DNA of 64,000 bases from positions 67,907,073 through 67,971,072 of the forward strand of contig CAXKWD010000006.1 in NCBI GenBank assembly GCA_964059195.1. Direction: 5' to 3'. The position numbers were made by a program, and so were the translations under genes. This DNA is from Ectobius pallidus (Eukaryota > Arthropoda > Insecta > Blattodea > Ectobiidae). This document shows, piece by piece, positions 11,517-22,725 of this stretch (position 1 is its first letter; every line of letters starts with the position of its first letter). The notes beneath the pieces are model-generated. The model ran no database searches and was not told where the DNA came from. It was given only the letters and a program-made list of their open reading frames with translations.

Positions 11517-13559
11517 TATAAAAGGAAAATAAGGCATGTTAAATTCAGGTTAGCCAGAGTACATTATTAATTCCTTAATGAGATAAATAAAGGCAATATA
11601 TTTGATTAGCCTACGCGTAAACGGCAGTTGCAGAAATTCAGCACGATGTATAGTGCATTATAACTGCATGTTCTTGACTTCTCGCAGCTGTAGAACGTGG
11701 CGGTTAGACCACATCGTAAATGAAGGGTTATTATACCAAGATTACTCAGAACTTCAAACTTAGCACATCTGTAGAAATACCGCGACTTCGCTAGACAAGT
11801 CATTTTCTCTACAAACTAGTACAAGTTAGAAGACTTTACTAGTTGACCCGAGATAAGAGACTAAGGAATAAGTTGTGAGACTCTATCCTTCCTCTTCGTT
11901 CATAAGATATAAATACTGAATATATCTAGTTTTTACTTAATTTCAGACCTAACAAGAAGAATTAGAATAAGCAGCCAATGATTCCTTCCAAAATATCGGT
12001 AACATTTTCTATACTTTGAAACTCATTGAATAAACATATATATGAAATCTAATCGAAACCAGTTTGCATGAAACTAAAGACTTAACAAGACAAGTGAACA
12101 GCGGCCGAAACCAGCGTGTATTATAGCCTACTAGTTAAGTGGACAAAGACCAAAACAATGCAGAACAAACCCAAGAACGCAAATATCCCTTATGTAGAAT
12201 AGCTCATCTCGTGAGACATGTAGAGACCATTTGTCCTTAACGGGACATCTTAGGTTAATTATTTCATCTCATTTCAATTATATTAAACACTGCAAAGCAA
12301 CTGAGATGAATCTGATCAATGTGAAATCTTTAAAAACTCCGCAGTGTTCATCAGACACAGTTACCTATAGGCCTACATAGCATGCAATTATTTCGGGATC
12401 GAATATGCTTTCTGGAAAGAAAAAAAGGTGGAAAATCATTCATAGTCAAACCTGTCTTAAAATTTTGGTGAAAGGACCAATATGATTTTTAAGTACATGA
12501 AAAAAATAAAATTTTATTTTTATCGAAAAGTTTTAAATAATAGAGAAGTTAATTGAATTACGCATATAAATCATGAATGAATATCGTACAAGAGCATCTG
12601 AATGCATCACGATACGGCACAAGATATGGGTTGTGTTAGCAAGAGTCTTAATAGGGGGAAGAGGAATTATTTGGTGTGTTTTGTGGGTTCACTTTCGGGG
12701 TTTTCCAGTTGGGCGCCAATACCATCTTGGAATTTAGGATTTATAGACTCACAATGGAGGCAGATAATGCTCTTGGAAATTGAATTATTGTATGGAACAT
12801 CGATTGTGTCTTCAAAATGTCAAGGTACAATTGCTATGAATTTTTTGACGCTTTCCTTGTGATGTAAGCATTAATAATAAATTAATATTTCACTTACAAA
12901 CACAGTACAAAACAAACTCCAATGAAGTGTAATATAATTATATAACAGTCAGTTATATAACTAGGTGATATTATTATATTTGCGTATGTTTACTGCACTA
13001 TACTTGATCCAAGACGTGTACGAAGTAAAAGTAAACAACAGGCTTGCCTTGACTAACTGTGTCCTGTCGTTTCATTGGTTAATCGCACCAGCGCAGCGCG
13101 TACTTCACGATAGTGTGACAAGCTCAGCCAGATGTATACTTTCATTCCGCCCACATCGTACGATTGCTTCTATATTATGTAATTGTGAAAACATAAATTC
13201 TGTTAAGCGAGTTGCTTGCCTTCGTATTTATATCACACATGTTTTATATCATATATCTAGCAAACAAGATTTAATTTGTTTTTACCGTTGCCTTCGCAAA
13301 TTTGTTGATTCTGAAATAAAACAAGGGGCATAAGGTACTAAATACAAGACGTATTTTATAACATAATTAATTACTTCATTATACTTTTCATTTACATAAT
13401 GTGTGATAAAGTACACCACTTATTGTAAGGAAAAGTAATAGGCATAGTCTCTAATAATATGTATTAAAGAAAAAATGCGAGTCAGAGCCTTCAGTACTTA
13501 CGTCACCAATAAAGAAACGTGCTATGAAAAGTTTTTTCCAGAGGCGAGAAGATACAGAT
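11517..13559. other. Unannotated stretch
   Basis: No supported gene. The longest frame, 122 aa at 12965-13333, has no recognisable domain and ordinary AT-rich composition. Confidence 0.45.
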
Positions 13560-13640
13560 TGTAAAAATATACAAAACATTGGGAATCGAATCCGGGACCC
13601 TTGACGCTTAATCTATAAAAGAAAGCTCAATTGACTTTAC
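13560..13640 (-). mobile_element. tRNA-like relic
   Basis: On the minus strand GGTCCCGGATTCGATTCCC is a good B box, with a degenerate A-box-like AGTCAATTGAGC about 45 nt upstream. Too decayed to assign to a family. Confidence 0.4.
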
Positions 13641-13984
13641 GGTATGTAATCGGCTAAAGAGTATCAAAAACGAACTCTTGTGAACTGTGCTTTCACTTTC
13701 ACATTCGGTTGTTTACTTTTGATCCGTATACATCTTGAATCAAGTATAGTGAATGAAGGCACAAGTGTGTGCGAAGTTGTTCATTCGACCAGTGCAGTTT
13801 CTTTCACACAATTCCCGTGGACCTGTTGCTTTTCATGCAACGACTACACACACAGACATACACATACAGTTGTGTGGTTTTCTTCATTACCCCTAGGGTG
13901 GCGCCCGATACTGTCCCGCAACATTGGGTGGCGCAGGGGCAAAGTCCACATCGACCAAAGTCCACATCGACCAAAGTCCACAAA

Positions 13985-14021
13985 TGACGTCATCCAACAT
14001 GGCGGCGCGCTAGACCACGTG
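13985..14021 (+). promoter_or_regulatory. CRE + YY1-like + E-box cluster in repeat
   Basis: Within 37 bp lie TGACGTCA (CRE/ATF palindrome, 13985-13992), CCAACATGGCGGC (YY1-like, 13994-14006) and CACGTG (E box, 14016-14021). All three are present in the inverted copy (28397-28433). Such clusters are typical of TATA-less promoters; promoter activity here is inference. Confidence 0.45.
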
Positions 14022-14217
14022 ACCAGAAGTAGGTTTCGTATTACAGCACGGTTCCCACGAAGCGTAAATGCAACGTCATCATTATATTCCTCCATACAAT
14101 TTTTCAGTAAGATGTTTATTTCACTTATACATTAATTTTTTCACTCTGGTCCTGGGATCGACTCAGCCTCTAACAGAATCCAGGGGTAAAGGTGGCCGGT
14201 GCGTAGGGCTGTTAACC

Positions 14218-14261
<44 letters not shown>
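14218..14261 (+). repeat. (TTA)n microsatellite
   Basis: A long TTA run in the first internal unit of copy A; a second run lies at about 14500-14541. Both correspond in position to (TAA)n runs in copy B, with different lengths. Confidence 0.9.
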
Positions 14262-14263
<2 letters not shown>

Positions 14264-14497
14264 CATTATTATATTACTTTTTTTCTTCTTTCTTTCTTTT
14301 ATTTTTCTTTTTTTACACATTGAAGTCTAAAAGATACTCAAGCACATATTTCAATCCTTCAAGTATTTTTTTATAATTATATTCCTCCATACAAGTTTTC
14401 CGTAAGATGATTATTTCTCTAATACATTAATTTTTTCACTATGGTCCTGGGATCGACTCAGCCTGGAGTAAATGCAACCGATGCCTAAGGCTGTTAA

Positions 14498-14544
<47 letters not shown>

Positions 14545-14994
14545 TACTTCTTTGTTTACATATCGAAGTCTAAAAGATATTACGTTAGCACATATTTCAA
14601 AGCTTTTTTATTATTTTTTATTTATTTATTTATAATTATGGTAGCTATCGTTTTAAAACAATTTTTTTCCATCAGATATTAATTTTAGCCCTGGGATCGA
14701 CTCAGCCTAGGTTTGTCGATTAGCGTTTAATATAATTTTCACTTTGGTCCTATGATAAAGGCGGCAGTGCGTAAAACTCTTGCTTAGGTCTTAGGACGGA
14801 ATATATTATGTTAATAATTACAGGTTTTTTAATGCCGATACAGTATTATATGGAAAACCAGTGAATGTTTTTAATCATATGCATACAGAGATTTATGATA
14901 CGCATTCAGAATCTCAACTCGCGACACTAGTTTCGCTGACGTAAGAGTTCATAGTATCATCGCTCACAACAAGATGCTGACATATTCAAAAGTC

Positions 14995-15188
14995 ATGTGC
15001 GTACGTGTTAAAGCAGTCTCTTTAATTCTCCATTCATATGTCAAAACAACATTATTTCATTTGTCCATTTAAACTTTAATTCCTTATGACATGTCCAGTT
15101 TATTAATCTACCTAATGCTTTTATTAATTTTATGCTTTGAAGCGGACTTGTTCGTAATGTACTATAATAATTTGATCTAATATAATAT
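14995..15188. repeat. Left part of old tandem unit interrupted by LINE
   Basis: The stretch CTAATGCTTTTATTAATT...CTTTGAA near 15110-15140 resembles 19300-19350. Sequence resuming after the LINE (from about 18718) resembles what follows in the second unit. I read this as one tandem unit split by the LINE. Alignment is needed to set the edges. Confidence 0.45.
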
Positions 15189-15413
15189 AAGGATCTTGAA
15201 TCGAGAGATCTCGGTGTCGAAGGTGTAAGTAGAAAGATCTATATTAATGATCATCTAACGCCGAAAAATAAAATTCTCCTCAAGAAAGCCAAGGAATTGC
15301 GACCAAAATACAAGTTTGTCTGGACTCGTGATTGTAAGATCTTCGTTCGTGAATCAGAAAATTCACAAATCACAACAATCAGAAATGAAATGGACATAAA
15401 CAAACTGAAATAA
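15189..15413 (+). pseudogene. LINE ORF1 protein, C-terminal remnant
   Basis: An open frame of 74 codons ending in TAA at 15411-15413. It includes the motifs IYINDHLTPKNKILLKKAK and KFVWTRDCKIFVRESENS, which match the C-terminal part of ORF1 proteins found in many insect LINEs. In those, a coiled-coil and an RNA-binding domain lie upstream. Everything N-terminal is absent here. The frame has no start codon near its left edge, consistent with truncation on insertion. Confidence 0.75.
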
Positions 15414-15454
15414 CTTCATCTAGGCTAAACGGTAATAAATTATTTAGCACTGTA

Positions 15455-18424
15455 ATGGCTACAAAAAACCCATTGTTTGAAGTCGAGGAATTAAATTATG
15501 ATTTTGTACATGAATTTAAACAACATTCAGAACAGTTCCAGGCCAACATTACAATTCTATGCTTAAATGTTCGAAGTCTACGAAATAAGCTAGAAGAAAT
15601 TGAAATTTTAGTTTCTGATCTTGGTAACTTGGACGTTCTCATCCTTACTGAGTCATGGCTATCTCATTCAGAGAGTAAATATTATAATTTAAATAACTTT
15701 ACAGCATATCATTCTCATAGGCCAACTAAAATTGGTGGGGGGATAGCAATATTTGTACGTAATAACTGGAAATCAAAATTTATTAGTACAATTGAAACTG
15801 ATGAACACAACATCTTAGCAATACAAATTAATCAAAACAATGTAAAATTCACCATTGTTGGTACCTACAATTCAAATGTTAACAATACGCCTATTTTTTT
15901 ACAGTCTTTTGAGAAAATATTATATTCTTTATGTAAGGATACATTAGTTGTAGCTGGGGATTTCAACATAAATATTCTGGACAACAAAAATCCACATACA
16001 AGAGATTATAAATTACTTTATGAGTCCTATGGACTATTGTGCTGTAACGTTAAATATCCTACAAGAATTTCAGAAAATTCTAACACATTAATAGATCATT
16101 TTCTTGTCAACCAGCATTGTTACATATACAATGTAAATAATATTAAGTCAGCCATAAGTGATCATAATATCTTGATTCTAAAAATCGAAATCACTTGCCT
16201 CAAAAACAAGGTAAATAATAATATTCAAAATGTAAATAATAATAATTTAATGGACAGTAATGTCAACAGCCCTATAACATCAATAGATTATAATAAACTT
16301 AACCGATATTTTACTGATGAATTATTTTTTCCGGAAGGAGACATTGATTTTTGCTATGATAAGTTATTAGATTACATAGAACGAGGAATTAAACAATTTT
16401 CAAGAAATTATGATAAAAATCAAATACATAAAACGAGATATAAATCTAATGCACCTTGGATTAATGACAATTTGCTTTTATTGATCCAAAGAAGAGATAT
16501 TTTACATGCATACAAGAAAAGATTTCCTCAAAACAAATTCATTTTATATGAATTTAATAAATTAAGAAATACTATTACCACAGAGAAGAGAAAATTAAAA
16601 GCAAAGTATTATGAAAATATGTTACAGTCTGTATCTGGAAATATCTCTTTGTTCTGGAAAAAAATAAAAGGCATCCTAACGAATTCAATAACTAATGGTT
16701 CTATAAATCATGGAAATATAGATAAATTGATGTTAGATGGGACAGAGATAAACAACACTGACATTCCCGAAGAGCTTAATAATTATTTTGTAAATGTAGG
16801 CCCAAAACTTGCACAGACTTCAGTAAAAAAGAATATGGATAGTAACCAACAATCTATTGATATAGGTATAAGAAATTCACTTTATTTAACACCCGTAACA
16901 TCACATGAGGTTGAAAAGCATATTGACAGTTTAAAAAACAAAAGAAATGTAACAAAGGATGGAATAACAAACATATTTCTAAAGAAAACTAAAAAATCAC
17001 TAAAATATGCCATTTCAGAATTCATTAATTATTCCTTCCTGACGGGAGCTGTTCCAAAAAAATGCAAAATTGCCAGGGTTGTTCCCATTTTTAAGGGTGG
17101 AGATAGTTCAGATCCAGGAAATTACCGTCCAATCTCAATTTTACCAGCCCTATCAAAAATCTTAGAGAAATGTATGAAGGAAAGATTAAATAATTTTCTA
17201 GAAAATAACAAAATCCTGTATAAATACCAATATGGGTTTCGGAAAACTTCATCAACCTTATGTGCTGCAGTAGATATAATAGCCCAAATTGAGGATGCAA
17301 TGGATAGTAACAAATTTTCTTCAGGACTATTTATTGACTTAAAGAAGGCATTTGATACTGTAGATCATGAATTACTTTTGAAAAAACTTGAATGTTTTGG
17401 AATAAGAGGTATAGTGTTAGACTGGTTCAAAAGTTACCTAAAAGAACGCACACAATATACTTCAGTAAATGGATTGGACAGCAATGCTCAAGTAATAATT
17501 TGCGGGGTCCCACAGGGCTCGATATTAGGACCCATCCTTTTCCTAATATATGTAAATGATATTCAGACCTTACCTTTACATGGCATACCTTCACTTTTTG
17601 CTGATGATACTAGTATTTTTTATGTTGGTGATACAGTTGATGGATTATTATCATATATGCACGAAGATCTCAAAATTCTAACAAAATGGTTAAGTCAAAA
17701 TAAATTATCATTAAATGCCCAAAAGACAGCATATATGGTCTTTCATAAGCCAAAAACACACTTAGGTATTTCTAAAGAGTTAGTAAATGACAATAACCAC
17801 ATAAAGCGAGTAACGGATACTAAATTTTTAGGCCTAACTATAGACCAACATTTAACTTGGAAAGGACACATCAACAATATATGTAGCAAAATTTCTCCAG
17901 TTATAGGGATATTTAGGCGAATAAGGGGAATATTGTCAACTCCTGGCTTGAGATTCTTGTATTATTCACTAATACAGTCTCACATAACTTACATGTTATT
18001 TATCTGGGGTCGTTTTCATAAAATGGATCTTCAACCATTAAGAGTACTTCAGAATAGAGCAATCAGAATTTTACTAGGTGCACATTATTTGACACCAACT
18101 CGCATTCTTTATGAACAATCGAAAATCTTGCCGTTTGAGACCTTAGTTAAAGTAAATGCCATTACATATATGCACAGAGTAGTACATGGTAACATCCACA
18201 GTAATTTTCCAATAGAATATAACAAAGACATTCATAACTATGAAACAAGGCAAAAACAGAACATATACCTCACACATTCTCCAACTGTAACTTATGGGAC
18301 AAAGGGATTAAAATATTATTTGATCAAAACATATAATGAATTACCACAAGAACAAAAGAATATATTAAATTATAACAAATTTAAATCACAAATAAAACTC
18401 TTTTTAAAATCTAAGATTAATTAA
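15455..18424 (+). CDS. LINE ORF2: endonuclease-reverse transcriptase (989 aa, intact)
   Basis: An uninterrupted 989-codon frame. Residues about 30-235 form an apurinic-type endonuclease with its landmarks in order: LNVRSLRNK, TESWL, VGTYNSN, AGDFNINI, and SDHNILIL at the end. Residues about 500-790 form the reverse transcriptase: DGITNIF, NYRPISILPALSK, FIDLKKAFDT, GVPQGSILGP and catalytic FADDTS. A thumb and C-terminal region follow. The two activities nick target DNA and prime cDNA from the nick. No stop, frameshift or missing catalytic motif is visible, so the enzyme could be functional even though ORF1 upstream is truncated. The ATG used lies 41 bp after the ORF1 stop. Confidence 0.93.
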   Translation: MATKNPLFEVEELNYDFVHEFKQHSEQFQANITILCLNVRSLRNKLEEIEILVSDLGNLDVLILTESWLSHSESKYYNLNNFTAYHSHRPTKIGGGIAIFVRNNWKSKFISTIETDEHNILAIQINQNNVKFTIVGTYNSNVNNTPIFLQSFEKILYSLCKDTLVVAGDFNINILDNKNPHTRDYKLLYESYGLLCCNVKYPTRISENSNTLIDHFLVNQHCYIYNVNNIKSAISDHNILILKIEITCLKNKVNNNIQNVNNNNLMDSNVNSPITSIDYNKLNRYFTDELFFPEGDIDFCYDKLLDYIERGIKQFSRNYDKNQIHKTRYKSNAPWINDNLLLLIQRRDILHAYKKRFPQNKFILYEFNKLRNTITTEKRKLKAKYYENMLQSVSGNISLFWKKIKGILTNSITNGSINHGNIDKLMLDGTEINNTDIPEELNNYFVNVGPKLAQTSVKKNMDSNQQSIDIGIRNSLYLTPVTSHEVEKHIDSLKNKRNVTKDGITNIFLKKTKKSLKYAISEFINYSFLTGAVPKKCKIARVVPIFKGGDSSDPGNYRPISILPALSKILEKCMKERLNNFLENNKILYKYQYGFRKTSSTLCAAVDIIAQIEDAMDSNKFSSGLFIDLKKAFDTVDHELLLKKLECFGIRGIVLDWFKSYLKERTQYTSVNGLDSNAQVIICGVPQGSILGPILFLIYVNDIQTLPLHGIPSLFADDTSIFYVGDTVDGLLSYMHEDLKILTKWLSQNKLSLNAQKTAYMVFHKPKTHLGISKELVNDNNHIKRVTDTKFLGLTIDQHLTWKGHINNICSKISPVIGIFRRIRGILSTPGLRFLYYSLIQSHITYMLFIWGRFHKMDLQPLRVLQNRAIRILLGAHYLTPTRILYEQSKILPFETLVKVNAITYMHRVVHGNIHSNFPIEYNKDIHNYETRQKQNIYLTHSPTVTYGTKGLKYYLIKTYNELPQEQKNILNYNKFKSQIKLFLKSKIN

Positions 18425-18665
18425 GTTCTTTGATATAGTAATAAATAGATACTGTATATTGATCACTATTATACTATGTAACTATGTTTCCCTTCATCAT
18501 CTATCATTTCACTTCACTCTTAAAATCAAGTCATTTTGTTTTGTGTTCCTATATTCTGTACCTCTTCACTCTTGTACCTCTTGTATATATTGCACCTCTT
18601 GTATATTTATAAGTTATTTGTAATTGAAAATTTATGTATCACAATGCATGTCATGTTGTATATAG

Positions 18666-18694
18666 CCCCTTAAGGTGAGCTTTGCTCGTTGGGG
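18666..18694 (+). other. 3'-UTR nested stem-loop of LINE
   Basis: CCCC/GGGG outer stem and GAGC/GCTC inner stem around TTT, about 20 bp before the (AATA)n tail. It matches the plan at 656-689. Confidence 0.5.
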
Positions 18695-18744
18695 TTTTCT
18701 TACAATAAATAAATAAAATAATAGTCCTCACGGTTGCTTCTGGT

Positions 18745-19085
18745 GAAAATAGAAAAATGGTTTTCAATGCAAGATTTTAGCGAGAGATCTGAAATTCTAA
18801 TACGTAATTCTTCAGAAAATGGTTTTCAATGCAAGGTTTTAGCGCGCAATTTAAAATTATGAACAAATGACATTGTGGTAGATTTGTAATATATTCTTAT
18901 ACGTTTCATTTCACAATAGGTATCATATTACCAAAGTCAGCATTTTATTTTCCATGTTTTGTCACACAATCCCCGCGGATCATATTAATTCTTTGTTCAT
19001 ACGAACTAAAACATAATACTACGACAGCATTTTTTTCCAAAAGTATCTTCAAACAAAAGTTTAATTTTTTTATTCATATACAAGA
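18745..19085 (+). repeat. Old tandem duplication, unit 1 (right part)
   Basis: Aligns by eye with 19548-19885. Shared blocks include GAACAAATGACATTGTG, AATAGGTATCATATTACC and CATATTAATTCTTTGTTCAT. Small indels and a T-rich expansion separate the copies, so the duplication is old. Confidence 0.75.
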
Positions 19086-19547
19086 GATGATGTATCTGTG
19101 GATAATGCTGATTCAACAAATTCTTTATTTATGACGTCATCATTACAAACAGGCTCATGCATGCTTCAAGGTCATACACGACACGTGTGCGGACGTTAAG
19201 TAGGTCACACATCTTATATTACAGAACACTCCTCTCCCTGTAATACATCATTCATTAGGCATTATGTTTAACTTATTAATCTTTCTGTTTTCTCCTTTTT
19301 TATGTCTAATGCTTTTATTAATTCGTTGTTTCATTCTACGCTTTGAATATTCTAATGCACTGACAAATATTTCAAGCATAATTAAGTACTATGAATTCTC
19401 ACCGGTGAGGGGGAGAGTAAGTGGAAGGGTAGTCTACCATTACATTTCACAGTACCAAGAGCGCATATGCAGTCAACCCTTCTTCCTAGCTGGTCAGCTC
19501 TCTAAACTTCATATGTTTTTTTTTACCAGTCTGAGAAGTAGTCATAC

Positions 19548-19885
19548 AAAAATGGCTCTCAGCGCAAGGTTAAAAAGACTTTTAGCGAGAGATTTAAAAT
19601 CATGAACAAATGACATTGTGTTGGAGTTGTAATATATTCTTACGACCGAGTTCTGTTATGTGTTACATTTCACAATAGGTATCATATTACCAAAGTCATC
19701 ATTTTATTTTCCACGTAGCACATAAACTCCGCGGGTCATATTAATTCTTTGTTCATATATGTTATACGAACTAAAACATAATGCTATGACAGCATTTTTG
19801 TTTTGTTTTTTGTTTTTTTTTTCAAATGTATACCAGACGTATCTTCAATCAAAAGGTTAATTTTACAATTTCTTTATTCATATGC
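19548..19885 (+). repeat. Old tandem duplication, unit 2
   Basis: Partner of 18745-19085, with about 800 bp between unit starts. A possible third, poorer unit starts near 19880. Confidence 0.75.
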
Positions 19886-19931
19886 CTTGTGTGTATAATT
19901 TATTAATCTTTATATGTAATATTATGCTGAC

Positions 19932-20030
19932 CACATGCCCCCCAATCCTGCCATCTGCCTACGGGAGATGATGCAGCGGTCGGGTGGTAGGCCAAGTCCC
20001 TCAAGGGATGTAGCGCCACGGAGTTTAGAG
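19932..20030 (+). repeat. Dispersed GC-rich repeat (copy 1)
   Basis: Contains ATGCCCCCCAATCCTGCCAT, CTGCCTACGGGAGATGATG and GGTCGGGTGGTAGGCC. The same blocks occur reversed at about 33873-34005. It is inserted in the third old tandem unit. Confidence 0.55.
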
Positions 20031-20241
20031 TTTATCTGTTTAAATATGCATTACCTATTTTTATATACGCTGCTTTCATTCACTGTTCTACAAACGGACT
20101 TGGTCAAAATGTTTACTTTATACATTTAATTTAAAAAAATCATGTAACAGTCCTATTACAAATAGTAGAAACTCAAAATAGCTGGAGGTTCGAGTTTTCA
20201 AAACTTACAATTTTTTCCATATTTAGACTTTGAATTAAAAT

Positions 20242-20426
20242 TACCAGCCTCTACTCCCTAGTTTTCAACAGATGGCAGTGCGGTCTAGAAGCGCTTTTAA
20301 GAATTACCGAGAACCACGCTGTTTAGAGTGGGTCAAATATTGGTTTTACATTCTGAAGTTAAAAGCAGTTGGCAAAAATTACTGAGTGCTTTTAATATCA
20401 GCAAATGAGCCGTTTTTCACGGCTCA
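20242..20426 (-). repeat. 185-bp repeat, putative 3' LTR
   Basis: 98.9 percent identical (two C/T differences) to 27236-27420. It starts on the minus strand with an 8-bp stem, TGAGCCGT/ACGGCTCA, around TTTTC or its complement. Confidence 0.6.
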
Positions 20427-20443
20427 AACTCCCCTCTCTGCCC
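20427..20443 (-). other. Putative polypurine tract
   Basis: The minus strand reads GGGCAGAGAGGGGAGTTT directly before the putative 3' LTR. This is the usual plus-strand primer position in LTR retrotransposons. Confidence 0.5.
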
Positions 20444-22725
20444 AAAATAAAGTCGAAGACTTTATTTCCCCAAATTTCGTTTGAGCTTGAATCTAATACC
20501 CTTTTTTATTTTAATTTTTAACTGGATATACTATCTTATAAGACAGCCCCTCTGAAAAAAAAACAACAAAACAAACACACAAAGCACAATCTTTAATCTT
20601 GCGACTGCCGAAATGTTTCCATGCCTTGCCCGATGCCCCGCAGAAACTTCAGAAATCCACGTTCGCTCTCATTTCTTGGAAGAGTTCCATCCATCTTGGA
20701 CCACTCGACTTATTTAACCCCGGGCGGGAGATAAGCACCAAACACCAACTGAAGAGAGAAGACCAAGAGAATGTCCAGGCGCACAGGAACTGAGGTCACA
20801 CCTGACCCCCACTTCAGCAGGAAGCATCCAATCTGCACCCAACAGGCAAGATATCTGAGGGAGTCAACCAGGTCGAGCGGCATCCAGCTAGCAATCCCCA
20901 TCACCAGGCAGAGCTCGAAGAATGCAAGAGGTTTTCGGCCAGAGATGAGAAGTACAGTTGAGGGTGGAACAACTTGTCTGAATAGGCGGTCACCTCGACC
21001 GTCCAAATAGCGGAACCATCTGAACTCAGGAGCTGCCAGACAGATCTTCAAGAACAGCAAAACTCCGAATCGACTATGTGCAGAGGTGTGGAAATCCAGG
21101 AGGGCATGCCGCCAAAGGACACAGAAAATAAGAGAAAACTTCAGTGAATAGATGGAAAACAGCTTAGAAAAGACAGGAGTGAGGTAATCGGTTTAAATTA
21201 CCAGCTCATAGTAATTTTATGTGATAAAGGATCCAGCAGTTTTCAACTATGGCAACTTGACTACTGCATGTCACAGGAAGATAGCCTCTCCATCAATGCT
21301 TTACTGCACATCAATAGCTTAGGTGACTTTTTGCTAAATGCTTGCTCTTGAAGTAGGCTTCAGCTTTATCCAAAATGCATGGCTGCTTGGGTAAATATGA
21401 TACTGTTGTTGTGTGATTTTTGATGCCATCTTTAATTTTATGTCACTGGAGCCACTATGCCTAGATTCTTCCAGAAGAGCAATTGCATGGATATTACTGA
21501 CAGCACGATTTTCTTTGTTTAGACCTTTTGCTGTCTACCATACCATAGCATGAGTTCCATATAACCAAATTTCCACCCTCCAACACTCGGCTCTTCCTCC
21601 TACAGAATTTGCTCCTACCACTCTCCCTGCAGGCCTCTCAGCTTGTTGGTGCAACAGCATTTTTCTGCAACCCACACTGCAGGTCAGCAATGCGCCAACT
21701 CATAGGTGCTTCTCTTTTGATTACAGGAACCATTAACTCCAGACGTCTCCGGAGCAGGAACCACCAATGGGCCGGCACAAGACAGGACTCGGTCAGCCAA
21801 CAAGTAGAAAAGAGAGGCAGAACAGTCCCCCCATCTAATTCCACTTACCATTTCCGGGCCGAAATACACGGCCTACGGACATCATGCTTGGGCAGAGCAT
21901 AACCAAACTGCAACATAAAATCCATACGCATAGTACACGTGCAACAAATACATAGCATGCACAATTTGACAATTAATAATAATTTATTTATACTTTCCTC
22001 TTTATACTTTATGCTTTATACCTTTTTCTTTAATAAAACAAATCCCAAAAAATGAATTGAGATCCAGTGTACATATTTACTACCCGATTTTCCCGAACAA
22101 AGAACTCACGTTCTCCAACTTTCCTGAACGTATCCTAAAATCTGAATAAGTACCATGTTTAGATTTACTTCAAGGCATTCACTAATAGCACAAAATGGAA
22201 AAGCTAAAGTATTTAATTGGGGTCCCAAAAATAAAGAAACTAAAGATAGACGTCTAGGGAATTATTCACGAACTGCATCCCGACAACGGAACAAAATCGA
22301 AACGTCCAGCTCAGTGGCTTCCGGAAGTACCAGTGAGCTGCCCACCCCGAAATATCTTAAAACGCAACCTCCTTACAGGAATTAGCAGAAGCACTTCAAA
22401 ATGTATTCGTGGATCCATCTTTCCTCCCAGCAAGAAGTAAGAGGGAGCCCAAAAACCAAGCAAAACCCAACATTGAATTAAGTAAACTTTAGCAAAATTA
22501 TAGTTTAAATCAAACCCTTTCCAAAATGCCAAAACCCAATTTTGGTTTTATGATATTACCCCAAAATAGCGATATGCCATAACCCTGATCCAAATATTAA
22601 AAATTTTGAATACAGCTAAAGAACAACACTAATTCTTCTTCAAAATTTTAATAGAATATCCAGGACAGATGCTAAATCACTTTATTTCACTCCCTTTGAG
22701 GATCAGCTAAACCCGGTTTTAAATT
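20444..22725 (-). other. Non-coding 3' half of candidate element, GC-richer
   Basis: Where pol would be expected, I find no protease, RT, RNase H or integrase motif on either strand. Parts (20600-21130, 21580-21900) are GC-richer than the rest. The largest frame is 116 aa on the minus strand (20710-21060), with no recognisable domain. It could be captured foreign sequence or a heavily decayed internal region. Confidence 0.4.

Larger units (their letters stand above)
13872..14994 (+). repeat. 1.1-kb composite repeat, copy A
   Basis: Nearly the same sequence recurs in reverse at 27426-28530. It starts GTGTGGTTTTCTTCATTACC and ends ATATTCAAAAGTC. Inside are a GC-rich promoter-like head (13985-14021) and about 2.5 tandem units of roughly 250-300 bp. 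Each unit carries CCTGGGATCGACTCAGCCT, and the first two carry a (TTA)n run. No protein frame is credible: the Leu-rich frame here only reads the TTA repeat. No terminal inverted repeat was seen, so the element class is open. Confidence 0.8.
15189..18717 (+). mobile_element. LINE with intact ORF2, 5' truncated in ORF1
   Basis: This contains the last 74 codons of ORF1, a 41-bp spacer, an intact ORF2 and a 290-bp 3' UTR. The UTR has a nested stem-loop (18666-18694) and an (AATA)n tail. The 5' end falls inside ORF1, so this is a 5'-truncated copy whose ORF2 happens to be whole. I could not fix a target-site duplication, because both flanks are A/T-rich. Confidence 0.92.

Noticed and set aside
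12965..13333. 122-aa plus-strand open frame as a host gene
   Set aside because: No recognisable domain, AT-driven composition, and no splice or promoter context. The length can occur by chance in 64 kb.
14068..14376. Leu-rich 102-aa open frame
   Set aside because: It only translates the (TTA)n microsatellite of the 1.1-kb repeat; the same artefact appears in copy B.
20710..21060. 116-aa minus-strand frame as pol remnant
   Set aside because: No protease, RT, RNase H or integrase motif is visible, so I list only the region as non-coding.
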